A stretch of DNA of 64,000 nt from Ampullaceana balthica (taxonomy: Eukaryota > Mollusca > Gastropoda > Lymnaeidae), in the NCBI GenBank assembly GCA_944989445.1, contig CALYLW010000040.1:2219508-2283507 (forward strand). The letters are read 5' to 3'. Under the pieces are notes generated by a model. The model searched no databases. It saw nothing but the letters and a program-made list of their open reading frames with translations, and had not been told where the DNA came from. Made by a program: the position numbers and the translations under genes. The number at the start of each line of letters is the position of its first letter. Position 1 is the first letter of the stretch. Shown here piece by piece: positions 1 to 10,794 of the stretch.

Positions 1-23
1 TATTCTGTGAGACGGGCGAGCAA

Positions 24-440
24 CTGACATTCAGGAACTATATGTTCGAAGGTACAGTTGACATCCAAGTACTATATGTATGACGGTACAGATGACATCC
101 AAGTACTATATGTATGACGGTACAGATGAGATCCAAGTACTATATGTTTGAAGGTACAGTTGACATCCAAGTACTATATGTTTGACGGTACAGATGACAT
201 CCAAGTACTATATGTTTGAAAGTACAGATGACATCCAAGTACTATATGTTTGAAAGTACAGATGACATCCAAGTACTATATGTTTGAAAGTACAGATGAC
301 ATCCAAGTACTATATGTTTGAAAGTACAGATGACATCCAAGTACTATATGTTTGACGGTACAGATGACATCCAAGTACTATATGTTCGAAGGTACAGATG
401 GCATCCAAGTACTATATGTTCGAAGGTACAGTTGACATCT
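24..440. repeat. 34-bp minisatellite, ~12 copies
   Basis: A 34-bp unit containing GACATCCAAGTACTATATG recurs about 12 times head to tail. Copies differ at a few sites (TTTGAA / TATGAC / TTCGAA before GGTACAG or AGTACAG), and the first and last copies are the most diverged. It has no coding character. Confidence 0.95.
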
Positions 441-588
441 AGACTTTGCTCTCAAAGTGACGACTGTTTGTAACAGGAGTAAATCAAAGGATGTTAAACT
501 GGGGCTAATATTTTTGTGCGTGGTATGATTTCTATATTTTTAATTTTTATGTGTAACATTGCTTTAACAGTCAAAAAAAAAGACCTTT

Positions 589-699
589 TCACAATGTGAA
601 ATAAATTCCTTGTTCTGTTATCATTACCTTCGCTTTGAAACGAAAGTGACCTTGTCACAATGTGAAGTAAATTCCGTGTTCTGTTATCATTACCTTCAC
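589..699. repeat. Two-copy 66-bp duplication
   Basis: A segment starting TCACAATGTGAA and ending TCATTACCTTC is present at 589 and again at 655, a 66-bp period with a few substitutions. Short minus-strand open frames over it are by-products. The DNA on either side, from 441 to about 985, shows nothing else I can support. Confidence 0.75.
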
Positions 700-987
700 A
701 GTGCACGCAGTGATTAATTAACTGTACTAATTATTAGTTGACATTAATATTGGACCGAGACAGCTGTAATTATAATAAAGTAAAGTAAACATTGAGATAT
801 TGTGAACCTTCAGAACTTGGGCAATCATGTCCTTGACAGACTTTGTAAAGGAAAAGTCGGGACTGGTCTAGTTGTGTTCAAATTAGACCTTCAGGTCTTT
901 AGTGTTGTTTCATTCTGAGCAGAAACTAGACAACCTTGTAAAGTTGTCTTCCTGCACGTGTCCAAGTGAGAACAATTTTAGATCTTT

Positions 988-1437
988 AAATCCCTTATAT
1001 TTACTTCGAAATCTTGCCTCTCTGTCTCTCGCTCTCTCTGTCTGTCGTCATCTCTTCGTACGTCGGGCGGAAAAACACAAGTAAAAAATGACACACTTTC
1101 CGTGATGCCATCGAGCTGCAATTTGGCACATAGACTCGTGTCACCTAACAATGCGCCGTATCAAAATTTCAGATCGATCGAACATACCGTAATTAAATTA
1201 ATGCATTTTTAGTTTATCTCTATATAAAATATGTAATTCAAATTCACGGTTTGTTATTGTTTTTCTTTCACGTGCCATTTGATTTCGCGCGTTAACGCCA
1301 CCCGTTGATGTCTACACCCCTCTCGCCCCTTTCCTCGGTTTTAAAGCCAGGGGATATCACTCGGTGTCAGTCTGTAAATGTTTTTCGCGTTTGAACATAA
1401 TCGATACTTTAAGTTATGTCTCATATATAAGGGATTT
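988..1437 (-). mobile_element. Small TIR element of the AAATCC family, diverged copy
   Basis: About 450 bp bounded by a perfect 13-bp inverted repeat, AAATCCCTTATAT at 988 and ATATAAGGGATTT ending at 1437. Read on the minus strand its interior matches the units of the 10.8-16.1 kb array: a block around CAGATCGATCG followed by TACCGTAATTAAATT, and TATGAGAC just inside the other end. It encodes no protein. It is probably a non-autonomous DNA element; a Helitron/Helentron-like origin is also possible because the units tend to tandemise. Class is inferred only. Confidence 0.7.
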
Positions 1438-1491
1438 ATAGTAAAAAAACTTTGTTTTTACGGAATTGTTTTATTACGGGGTTGTTTAATT

Positions 1492-1700
1492 AAATCCCTT
1501 ATATTTACTTCGAAATCTTGTCGTTCGTCGTCAGGCACGTGGAAAAACAAAAGCCAAAAATGACACACTTCCCGTGACGCTATCAAGCTGAAAATTTGCT
1601 TATAGACTCGTGTCACCTATCAATGCATCGTGTCAAAATTTCAGATCGATCGAATGTACCGTAATTAAATTAATGCATTTTTAGTTTATCTCTATGTATC
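1492..1700 (-). mobile_element. Second AAATCC-family copy, truncated
   Basis: Starts with the same AAATCCCTTATAT terminus 55 bp after the previous copy ends and repeats its first ~200 bp (GACACACTT, TAGACTCGTGTCACCTA, CAGATCGATCG). It stops just before the 40-bp minisatellite and never reaches its other terminus. The two copies therefore form a short head-to-tail array, opposite in strand to the large array downstream. Confidence 0.7.
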
Positions 1701-1725
1701 TCTATGAAGCCGTCTGCTACAGTTG

Positions 1726-2401
1726 CTCGTTAGTCCTATCATCTCTGTTTGCAGGAAGCTTGTTGCCCTTTAGTCCTATCATCTCTGTCTGCACGAAGCT
1801 TGTTGCCCTTTAGTCCTATCGTCTCTGTCTGCAGGAAGCTTGTTGCCCTTTAGTCCTATCGTCTCTGTCTGCAGGAAGCTTGTTGCCCTTTAGTCCTATC
1901 GTCTCTGTTTGCAGGAAGCTTGTTGCCCTTTAGTCCTATCGTCTCTGTCTGCACGAAGCTTGTTGCCCTTTAGTCCTATCATCTCTGTCTGCAGGAAGCT
2001 TGTTGCCCTTTAGTCCTATCGTCTCTGTCTGCAGGAAGCTTGTTGCCCTTTAGTCCTATCGTCTCTGTTTGCAGGAAGCTTGTTGCCCTTTAGTCCTATC
2101 GTCTCTGTCTGCACGAAGCTTGTTGCCCTTTAGTCCTATCATCTCTGTCTGCAGGAAGCTTGTTGCCCTTTAGTCCTATCGTCTCTGTCTGCACGAAGCT
2201 TGTTGCCCTTTAGTCCTATCGTCTCTGTTTGCAGGAAGCTTGTTGCCCTTTAGTCCAATCGTCTCTGTCTGCACGAAGCTTGTTGCCCTTTAGTCCTATC
2301 GTCTCTGTTTGCAGGAAGCTTGTTGCCCTTTAGTCCTATCGTCTCTGTTTGCAGGAAGCTTGTTGCCCTTTAGTCCTATCATCTCTGTTTACACGAAGCT
2401 T
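1726..2401. repeat. 40-bp minisatellite, ~17 copies
   Basis: The unit contains GAAGCTTGTTGCCCTTTAGT followed by CCTATCRTCTCTGTYTGCA and is 40 bp long. Copies vary at three positions (ATCTC/GTCTC, TTTGC/TCTGC, GCAGG/GCACG). The variants recur in similar order, suggesting amplification of blocks of several units. A short plus-strand open frame runs out of its end and is not a gene. Confidence 0.95.
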
Positions 2402-3081
2402 CCACATTTCCTTAGATACCCCCCTCCCCCAACATTCCATGACATAAATCAGCCACAAGTAATTATTATTTTTATGAAATTCAAATCTTTCTACAAAAGT
2501 TGTGGGATTTTTTCTAATCTCCGGGGTAGAAACGATTCACCTGACAACATTACAATCACGTGATTTTCATTCATTCCTTTTCTTATGCACTTTTATTACA
2601 AATTACAACATCTTTTTTCTCCCCCAAATAACAACAATGATTCAACACACACACACGCACACATAAGCATGCACTCAAACACACACACTCAGCCCGAGTC
2701 AGGAATCATTAGCATGCACATAAACACACACACACACGCACACTCATTGATTTGACGGAAACGAAATCCTCTCATGGCTCGACACACAACCTTAAAAACA
2801 TCCTTTCCTTGTAGGCATGATGGTCCCCCACAAAGCCAAAACTTGAAGTGTAAATGGTTTAACTATTTCAAAGCAGGCGTTTCTCGCCGCGGCCCAGACG
2901 GGACCGTGTAGCGCGGGATGCATAATTTACCTGGCCAGGGGTGTCGGGAAAGTCAGGGGAGGGGCGGGTGTTATGCTAATGAGCCAGGTTCATTGTAAGT
3001 CAAAACCTGTCACCAATGATCTGGTTTGGGGGAGGGGGGCGGCGAAGGAAGATGTCGCCGTCTAGCTTGGTACAACAGTTT
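2402..3081. other. Non-coding spacer with CA-rich tracts
   Basis: No gene seen. Two imprecise CA-rich microsatellite stretches lie at about 2645-2695 and 2716-2745, each next to an AGCATGCAC motif. A GC-richer patch at about 2880-3060 contains G runs. No promoter or conserved site can be supported. Confidence 0.6.
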
Positions 3082-3325
3082 TCTAATGATATAGGCTTAG
3101 AAAAGTCTCACTAAAATGTCCTAATGATATAAGCTTGAAAAAGTCTCACTAAAATGTCCTAGTGATATAAGCTTGAAAAAGTCTCACTTAAGTGTCCTAG
3201 TGATATAAGCTTGAAAAAGTCTCACTTAAGTGTCCTAATGATATAATCTTGGAAAAGTCTCACTCAAGTGCCCTAATGAAATAGCCTTGAATAAGACTTT
3301 AAAAAAGTGTCCCAATGATAAAAGC
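3082..3325. repeat. 38-bp minisatellite, 5 good plus 1-2 decayed copies
   Basis: A 38-39-bp unit containing GATATAAGCTTGAAAAAGTC and CTCACTWAARTGTCCTA. The last copies, from about 3237, are progressively degraded. The following ~360 bp to 3690 hold nothing recognisable. Confidence 0.9.
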
Positions 3326-3691
3326 TCGGGTAAAAATTCTAAATTGAATTCTGCCGTCGGCTAGACTCATGTCATTGATACCAAACAGGAAAGACGAAGC
3401 TGGCGAATTCTGTCAAAGGTCAAGGTGATCTTGAAACCTGAAATTTACCATAATTTTTGAATGTATAAATTAAAAATAATAATCTGTCGGAAGTTCCATT
3501 CACGACTAAAAAATGTCACCGGAAATTAAGAAATCTCAACCGAACGTTTAATGTTATTTAGCATAACCCTACAGGAAAGGCGTGAGTCATTGGATGTAAT
3601 GTCATACACAGACATGTAGAGAACACATTCAATTATGACCAATCTTTATGCATGGTAAATTTCTTTCATATGTTTTTAGATTTTGTGGGAG

Positions 3692-3790
3692 CGCACCGGC
3701 GAAATGGTGTATGGGATGGGACAAAACTCACCGGCGAAATGGTGTATGGGACAAAACTCACCGGCGAAATGGTGTATGGGACAAAACTGA
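3692..3790. repeat. 30/35-bp repeat, 3 copies
   Basis: CACCGGCGAAATGGTGTATG occurs three times. The first copy carries 5 extra bases (GATGG) and the next two are spaced 30 bp apart. Small overlapping plus-strand frames here are artefacts of the repeat. Confidence 0.85.
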
Positions 3791-3828
3791 CCAACAACCG
3801 CCAAGTCAACCCCGAAAAATTGATTCAC

Positions 3829-4105
3829 ATTCAAAAGACCCCACGACAAATTGACCCACCTTCAAAAGAGACCACGACAAATTGACCCACCTTTTAAAGG
3901 TCCCATGACAACATGGCCCACCTTCAAAAGGGCTCAAGACAAAATGACCCACCTTCAAAAGGGTCCATAACAAAATAACCCATCTTCAAAAGGGACCATG
4001 ACAAAATGACCACCTTCAAAAGGGCCCACGACAAAATGACCAACTTTCAAAAAGGGACCATGACAAAATGACCCACCTTCAAAAGGGCCCACGACAAAAA
4101 TACGC
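3829..4105. repeat. 31-bp minisatellite, ~9 copies
   Basis: The unit contains CTTCAAAAGGG and ACAAAATGACCCAC, with GCCCACG or ACCATG between. Copies are diverged and include single-base indels, so the array looks older than its 32-bp neighbour. Confidence 0.9.
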
Positions 4106-4134
4106 CCCGACACCGTTACCTCGGACAAAAAGCC

Positions 4135-4358
4135 ACTAGACAGGACAATCACTGGCCTGCATTAACACTAGACAGGACAATCACTGGCCTGCATTTACAC
4201 TAGACAGGACAATCACTGGCCCGCATTTTCACTAGGCAGGACAATCACTGGCCTGCATTTACACTAGACAGGACAATCACTGGCCTGCATTTACACTAGA
4301 CAGGACAATCACTGGCCTGCATTTACACTAGACAGGACAATCACTGGCCTGCATTTTA
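4135..4358. repeat. 32-bp minisatellite, 7 copies
   Basis: The unit begins ACTAGACAGGACAATCACTG and is 32 bp long. Copies are almost identical, differing only in the T/A run before ACACTAG. Confidence 0.95.
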
Positions 4359-5482
4359 CAGGGCTCCGAACCACTGAGAGAAGGGGTCAAGGCGGGCAGG
4401 GGGGTGGCTGTGTATGTCAGTGCTATCTTAAAATCTGCGTGTGAACATTGGGGACTATCGAGATGCTTCCTGGATTGAGACCAACGACGTAAAAATTGTC
4501 CGTGTAATTCCCCCGCCCCCTTTTTTCCCCTCAAACCTTATGCAAGAAAATGCTTACCTATTGAGTTGTCATAATATGGCGGAAATCTATAAATAAAACT
4601 ATACGGGTCTTTTTTATGGACGAGTTTCATAAAAATTTGATTAAAGATACGAGTCAAAATGTAAATGTAGGTATATTGAGAAGGAAGTATCTTATCAGCT
4701 ATTTGTTAATTCTTCGTTAACTTATTTTAGTTTCGTAATTTTACTATGCTAACCATTTTGAGAACATGGTGATACGACTTTATTTATGCTGTAAATCATT
4801 GTTCCGCTAAAATGTAATCTAAAAATAGAACAATACTCATTGAGCTATGACGTTTTCCGGTGTTAGAAATGTCAACCCCTATTGAATATAAACTTGTAAA
4901 AAAATCCATGGGGTCTTTTTTTTCAACGTTATTTATCTACCTACGGTTTAAAAAAACTGTAATGGTAACATTGAAAACGTCAGAGGCGATATAATTTGTT
5001 ACATTTTGTTATCTATGTAATGGTAAAAAATAATGTCATCAATGTAATATTAATGTATTGTCATCAATATTATGTAAAAGATAATGCTAGGGCATTTGAA
5101 ATCATCGAATTCATTAGTCATTAATTGATGCACAATTTACTTGCACAATTGTACACCTTAATAATTATTTTATAATATTTCCACATATCTCTTGTATGAC
5201 GTACATACTCGTCAGTTCAACTCATACAAATCATCGTCACTTGTCTCTTACAAACTCTCCAGTTAAACTAATACAAATCATTGGCACTTTTCTTGACTGG
5301 GAACTCTTTTTTTCCCATCAAGTTTTATGCCAAGGCTTTTAATTTTATAAACTGATTTTTTATAAAGGTCAAACAATTTTTTTAAAAAAATATTGTTAGT
5401 TAGTATTTGACGTGATAGCTAATGTGTGCTCAGTCAAGAAACATTTTGCAAGAGATCATTTTATTTCCACTATGACGGAAAG
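4359..5482. other. AT-rich non-coding spacer
   Basis: No gene or recognisable element. It contains a weak two-copy ~67-bp similarity near 5210-5290 (ATACAAATCAT preceded by CAGTTMAACT). Stops are frequent in all frames. Confidence 0.55.
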
Positions 5483-5493
5483 TACAAGTACAA

Positions 5494-5908
5494 ATTCTTC
5501 TTCTTCTTCTTCGTTCTCAATTTGAGTTTTGCGTGCCGACGAGTTTTGCGTGCCGACGAGTTTTGCGTGCCGACGAGTTTTGCGCCAAATGGCCCGTGGT
5601 CTCCGACTTCAGCCTGCTGTTTTTTTCTGGATGTGCTTCCATAGCCTTTGGTCAGCCAAGACCATCTGCAAGGCAGCAGTTGATTTTTGGCAAGTGATGC
5701 AGCGTTCACATGCCACGGCTATAAGGGTTCCACGCATTACCCAGCCGCCTTTTATTTTCCCTAACTATGCGTTAGGTACCCGCTCGAAGCTGGGTGGACT
5801 CGGGGACGCCCTAGGCCCCGGGAACAAATCCATGGATTCCCATGGATTCGAACCCGTGACCGTCGGTACGCCAGTCGAGCGTGCTGCCACTTCGACCACC
5901 GTATCCGC
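5494..5908 (-). mobile_element. tRNA-derived SINE with 11-bp TSD
   Basis: On the minus strand the head is tRNA-like: an A-box-like TGGTCGAAGTGG (complement of 5887-5898) and a B box GGGTTCGAATCC (complement of 5844-5855), the internal RNA polymerase III promoter of tRNA-derived SINEs. A central motif containing GGCAAGTGATGCAGCG (plus strand, 5689-5704) is shared with the SINE at 19.7 kb. The distal end has a 17-bp unit repeated about 3.6 times (5524-5584) and a short GAA-type tail. TACAAGTACAA flanks it at 5483-5493 and 5909-5919, as expected for LINE-mediated insertion. The 136-residue plus-strand frame across it is not a gene. Confidence 0.88.
5524..5584. repeat. 17-bp tandem repeat inside the SINE tail
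   Basis: GAGTTTTGCGTGCCGAC occurs three times plus a partial fourth. On the SINE's strand it sits between the body and the GAA tail, so it expanded in or near the 3' end of the element. Confidence 0.9.
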
Positions 5909-5941
5909 TACAAGTACAACAAAAAGTGGCAGTTCATGACT

Positions 5942-6379
5942 CTTGTACTATTTCTGAAGTAAGATGACACGATAATGTGTTAACGAGGTAATAATAATGT
6001 TGGTCCAAGTTGTGTGGACACATGGGAACAAATTGAAACCAAAATAGATACTGATTACTGACATTAATATTGGTAGTTACAATGACTCTCCATTAGCAGG
6101 AGATTTAGTGGCATTAATGTTTCTACCATTGTCGGATTAAAAGACGATTAAATTCACTGTCATGTTTCATCGACTACTAGAGTTACCGTAACTGATAGCT
6201 CTGTTATTGACGTCACAAGCTGTCATTCAAGTTTTTATATTTTAAAAAATATTTTTAAAAATATTTTAAAAAATATTTTTAAAAACACAAAAACACATTT
6301 TGCTCATAAATTAAATTTACTATAAGTTGATTTTTTTAAAATTAAAAACGTGCCTTGCATGTACACGTTGTTATAAAAG
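5942..6379. other. AT-rich spacer with A/T palindromes
   Basis: No gene. At about 6237-6290 runs of T and A alternate (TTTTAAAAAATATTTTTAAA) as an imperfect palindromic tract. Nothing else can be supported. Confidence 0.5.
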
Positions 6380-7198
6380 ACTAGTGTATTACCCGTCAAA
6401 AACGACGGAAGTTTTCAAAATAAATACATTTCAGCTGAAATCTATTTAGTTTGAAAAAATACACATCAGATTAAAAAGTAATTTAATTCAGAAATTTCAT
6501 TAATTTTATTTATTTTTATTTTATTTATTTATTTTCATACTAGGTGTTGTTACGGCGCCCACGAGCATATGGGCCCCATGGGAATATGTTTATTTATATA
6601 TATTATGTATATTCATTTTTTATTCCTGCGGGGGAAGGGCCCAACATTATTTCTTTGCCCGGGGGCCCAAAATGGTGTAAAGATGACTCTGGCTGTCAGC
6701 CATTTTATAGTTGACGTCTGCCGGTCAACATATATTAATAAAATAAATGTTAATATTACGCGGGAGATGTTTGTACGTAAAAAAGTATATATAAATTATT
6801 ACTAATAATTTATTATTTATTACTAAATTTAAAAAAAAATATTACAAATATTTTCTTAAATTTTAATCGAATTTTTATCGATTAAAATTATTTTAATCGA
6901 TATTTAATCGATAAAAATTTTAACGATTAATCGAGAAATTAATCGATAATTTCCGCAGTCCTACTGAAAATGAAACTGATTATAATTTTACGTCAAGGAG
7001 GTTTGATTTGGCTAATCAAACCTCCTTGTTTTAAGTCCATAGTTTCAATATTTTTTTTTAAAGGAGAGTGATGTCCCTTAGCGTTAGGCGTCAGCCATAA
7101 TAGGCTTGATCATTTCTGTGACCCCAACGCGTCGTAGGCCATTCGGTCATATCTATTTTTAGGCTCTTCGTTGTCAGTAAGGTCAAACTTTCTCAAAC

Positions 7199-7360
7199 AT
7201 GGCTAGCAACAGTGTGTTTAATAGTGTTATAGTGCTATCTGAAAACGATGTTCCAGGTGCTAATTTGGACAAAAAAAAGATATTTCTTCTCACTCAGTTT
7301 TGCAGCCGAAAAAAGTTATTAAAATGTCGAAGACTTAAAACTTTAATAAATAAGCCGTAA
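7199..7360 (+). pseudogene. Decayed first exon with SAP-like motif
   Basis: A 53-codon frame starts at ATG 7199 and ends at TAA 7358-7360. Residues 14-24 read LSENDVPGANL and residues 40-52 read LLKCRRLKTLINK. This resembles an N-terminal module common in uncharacterised invertebrate proteins and transposon-linked ORFs, where ENDVPGA-L is followed by a SAP-type helix (LK-WL-CRG-K--G-K). The middle of the expected module is replaced by unrelated lysine- and phenylalanine-rich sequence, which suggests frameshifts. No continuation is visible downstream. It may be the first exon of a protein carried by the surrounding element, or a captured gene fragment. Function is not assigned. The similarity is from memory and needs a profile search. 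Confidence 0.4.
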
Positions 7361-7380
7361 CATAGTATTTTAAATTATTT

Positions 7381-8175
7381 AAAGATGAGTGTAAGCGTTC
7401 ATATTCGTAACTACGGTAAACACTAGTCCTAGCGTAGTCAATTATTAACATATATGTATTTTAATATTGTTTTCCTTGGCCCTTGCCTTATAAAAATATA
7501 TGCCTTTAGTAATAAACTTACACTAAGATTATGACTTTAATTATAATTACATCATAGTATGAAAGAATAAACGTCATGGACGAACGAGCAACTAGTGAAA
7601 GTGTAAGCGGTCGTTCCGGCCGTCGCCACTAGTACTAGTGCTAACAAACGTATATTTAATATAAATTGTTTTCGTTGGTTCATATAAATTATAGATGCCT
7701 TAGTATTTATTAGTAATAAAATTACACTAAGATTATGACTTTAATTATAATTACATCATAGCATGAAAGAATAAACTTCATGGACGAACGAGCAACTAGA
7801 ACTAGTTACTACTAACTTATTACTAGATAATAGAGTTAGAGCCTCAGCAGATGCAGAGTCACTAATTATAATTCATTTACATAATTCATGCTCCCAAGGA
7901 CGTTCCATTTCGCATAATATAATATTACATAATATAACTATAACCATCTATTGATATTTAAATAAATAAGCATAGGCCTAAGAGTTTATTTAAGATGAGT
8001 GAGTGAAAGTGTAAGCGGTCGTTCCGGCCGTCGCCACTAGTACTAGTCACTAGTGCTAACAAACTTATATTTAATATAAATTGTTTTCGTTGGTTCATAT
8101 AAATTATATATGCCTTAGTATTTATTAGTAATAAACTTACACTAAGATTATGATTTTAATTATAATTACATCATA
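7381..8175 (+). repeat. Three copies of a ~180-210-bp segment
   Basis: A segment running from GATGAGTG...GTAAGCGGTCGTTCCGG through CGTCGCCACTAGTACTAGT to ACACTAAGATTATG and TATAATTACATCATA occurs at about 7384-7560 (most diverged), 7595-7780 and 8003-8175. The last two are very similar. An intervening ~200 bp (7800-8000) is single copy. No coding potential is seen. Confidence 0.8.
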
Positions 8176-8980
8176 CGTTTTAGAAGTAAATAGTATTTGA
8201 ATGTATAAAATTCTCGGACGAATGAGCGAATGAACTAAAAATAAAAAAAAGTATAGTCTGTATATTTACATATTAATATTAAATTCACTCTCGCAAGGAA
8301 GCTCTATTTCGCATTATTATAATATATCAAATAATATGACCTTATATTTTTCTTTAAAATTCTATAAAATCAAGCTTTTGAACAAGTTTTAGATAATTTC
8401 AATGAGCGCATTCTCTCTAATAGTTATGAATAAATATTCACTACTTGACCTTACGGCACCTCAGGCGGTGACCTAGTTATAGATCGAGTCTATTATTAGA
8501 CTTCCGGTAAATTATGACCAAGCCTATTGAGGGTAAATATATATATTATTATAAATCCTCAAATGCTATTTTTACATCGTTCCCTTTTCCAAAATTAAAA
8601 TATAAGCTAAAACAATGACGTCATATAATATTTTTTTACAGCGCGTCTTTAATTTGTAATTAATTTGCACACCTTTTGATGCACACCTTGTATTAAATAT
8701 AAGATCAAACAATGAAATCATATAATATTTTTTAAAAGAGCTAACCATCACACAATTTTATAACTTCTATAGACTGCTGTACATTGTTCCTCAGCGTTCC
8801 ACATCTAGCCAGTGAGCCTGTGAGTGACTTGGACTATTATTTTATTTATTTCACAATTTTATGTGGAAAGTTCGAAAAGAGTTATTTTTAATGCAGTATT
8901 TTGTGCGCTGCGCTGCTATCTAAAATTAGTAGCGTCACGGACAGACAGACGTGACATCATTGCAAATTATGTATGTTGAT

Positions 8981-10260
8981 ACTGTTTAAATTTTTTTATG
9001 GGCCTAAGTTCTGTAACTTGTCTTGTATGCACCAAATGTCATAAAAGGATGTTTACAAATTTCATTATAAATAATATAGTTATAGAGTGCATTGCATGTA
9101 CTAGATGTTATAACGTTCCTTTTATGTAACAATTGTTATTAAAAATTGTTTACTACATTTATTGTAATTTCTTTTACGTGCCTTGTTATAGTTATAAAAG
9201 AATTTTTGTTTGCTGGCAATAAAATCACGTCCCATTTCAGTCTCGTCCCCTCCTGAACCTCGGCCCACCCCCCCTGGCTCATGCTGCACACCAGATTCCC
9301 AAGAAAGATTTAAATTCCATCTCCTATTTGATGACGGAACACGATCCTTTTGAAGTGCCATGCCCCCCACACCCCGCCCTGCCCCCACCCCGCCCTGCCC
9401 CCATCCCGCCCTGCCCCCTACACCCCCTGCCTCAACACTGACTGGGCCACACACGGTGTGATGACATGGAGAGCAGGGAGTGATTACGGGTGTTAGCGGC
9501 ATCAATATCAAACTGTCCGCTCCTCCCTCACCTCAATATACGATCTACGACAGCCGTCCCCTCCACCCCGAGTTGAATGGCCCAGTAACCGTCCAATGTT
9601 TTGGGGCCTTAACTGTGCTCAGTGGGATCAAATAGTTGGGACGATTTTCCTGCGTGCAAAGACACTCGAACACACATACACACAAAAACACACACACACG
9701 CACAAGACAAACACACTCCACTATGGCCAAGGTTAAAGGATATACATTTCCGCATTGAATTCTTATTTGAGTTCAATGAGAATTTTTTCTTCTTCAGGAT
9801 GTGAGTGACCATTGATATCATGCCATTTATGTGACAGCCTGCTATATGAATAGGTCAGACCTTCCTGAAGTAAACAACACTGTGTTCAGAAAGGCCGTAG
9901 ACCTAGTTTTAAAGTTGTTACGATTTAAATTTGCAGAATGTTTCCTCGCCGTCCTAAAGGAACTTACCACTACGTCTTTGCGGAGTAATAGATTGTTGAG
10001 AATATTTACAATAAGGTTTTAATAATTTGTGGGGTATGGTAACACCAGAATCTTGGTCAGTAAAAAGACTTGTTCTAACTTTTTTATATTCTGGCAATTA
10101 AAACAGGCAACGAATTTCGGAATTATGATGATTTATTATCTTAAACCTTTTTGTGTGTGTGTGTGTGGATAAGGCACATGTCAATATTGACTCACGGGTA
10201 GTGTTACCATAACTGTCAGATGGAAAAAGAGGACACTAAATTTTCATCAAATATGGCCAA
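8981..10260. other. Non-coding spacer with C-rich and CA-rich tracts
   Basis: No gene supported. A C-rich patch at about 9355-9430 repeats a ~17-bp CCCCGCCCTGCCCC motif. A CA-rich tract lies at about 9668-9717. TATGGTAACAC near 10035 and its complement GTGTTACCATA near 10203 form a weak inverted pair about 180 bp apart that could mark a small element. Confidence 0.5.
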
Positions 10261-10356
10261 TACAGTGCGATCCCGTTAAGTCGCGGTCATTCTGCTCCAT
10301 ACAGACGTAATCGCGACTCAGGTGAGTCGCGATTTATCGTCACTTAATAGTACAGA
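10261..10356. mobile_element. Possible pogo/Tigger terminal fragment with palindrome
   Basis: TACAGTGCGATCCCGTTAAG looks like a TA target followed by a pogo/Tigger-type terminus (CAGT...CC.GTTAA). A perfect palindrome of two 10-bp arms, TCGCGACTCA and TGAGTCGCGA, separated by GG, lies at 10311-10332. The similarity to Tigger ends is by motif only. Confidence 0.35.
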
Positions 10357-10550
10357 TTTCAGTGTAACTTATCCAGCGATAATAAACGTGTTTTCTTCCC
10401 TATAATATTTATTTAAAATTAAAATACGTTTATACTAGGATTGATAACTTGGTGGGTTTTTTGTTGGCATACCGATAACTATCGTTTATGTAAAAACCGA
10501 TTTTAAACCGATTAATGTTTTACCGCTGACTTCATAGAAATTAAGGGTGT

Positions 10551-10656
10551 ACCGGATTTCGGCTCCGGCTCCTGCAAATCTGGCCATTTTTACAAATCGG
10601 GCTCCGGCAGAAATTTACTTCATAAATCCGGCAAAATCTGGCTGGCCGGTTTTGCG
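10551..10656 (+). repeat. CCGGCTCCGG-rich dispersed repeat, copy 1
   Basis: Contains CGGCTCCGGCTCC, ATTTTTACA and TTCATAAATCCGGC in the same order as the copy at 16331. It lies just upstream of the large AAATCC array and in the same orientation as the other copy. Confidence 0.7.
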
Positions 10657-10794
10657 ATAAAATATATTATTATAAACAATATAATTTGCAATTGTCACGC
10701 AAGTCAGTAGTGTCTGTCAGTCATATTTTAATGTTAGAAAAGGGAACGTTGTAATATAAAAAAAACGTAAAAAAACCCACAAGTTTTTGACTAT

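Larger units (their letters stand above)
6380..8980 (+). mobile_element. Long member of repeat family B (2.6 kb)
   Basis: The left ~160 bp (ACTAGTGTATTACCCGTC, then TTTCAGCTGAAATCTATTT) and the right ~140 bp (from CACAATTTTATGTGG to CAAATTATGTATGTTGAT) match the two halves of ~290-bp elements found at 16.5, 18.9 and 37.5 kb. Here the halves are separated by about 2.3 kb. Either a longer parental element has short deletion derivatives, or something inserted into a short copy. The left end carries a hairpin, CCGTCA/TGACGG; in this copy the second arm is CGACGG. No clear TIRs or TSD were found, so the class is unknown. The interior holds a SAP-like coding remnant and a three-copy internal repeat. 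Confidence 0.65.

Noticed and set aside
2960..2990. ATGCTAAT octamer-like site as a promoter element
   Set aside because: A single 8-mer in 64 kb is expected by chance and no gene is nearby.
5838..5908. Functional tRNA gene on the minus strand
   Set aside because: A and B boxes are present, but the acceptor stem does not close, and the TSD plus long 3' extension show it is a SINE head.
9122..9511. 129-residue minus-strand frame rich in glycine
   Set aside because: Produced by a C-rich tract on the plus strand; no domain or splice context.
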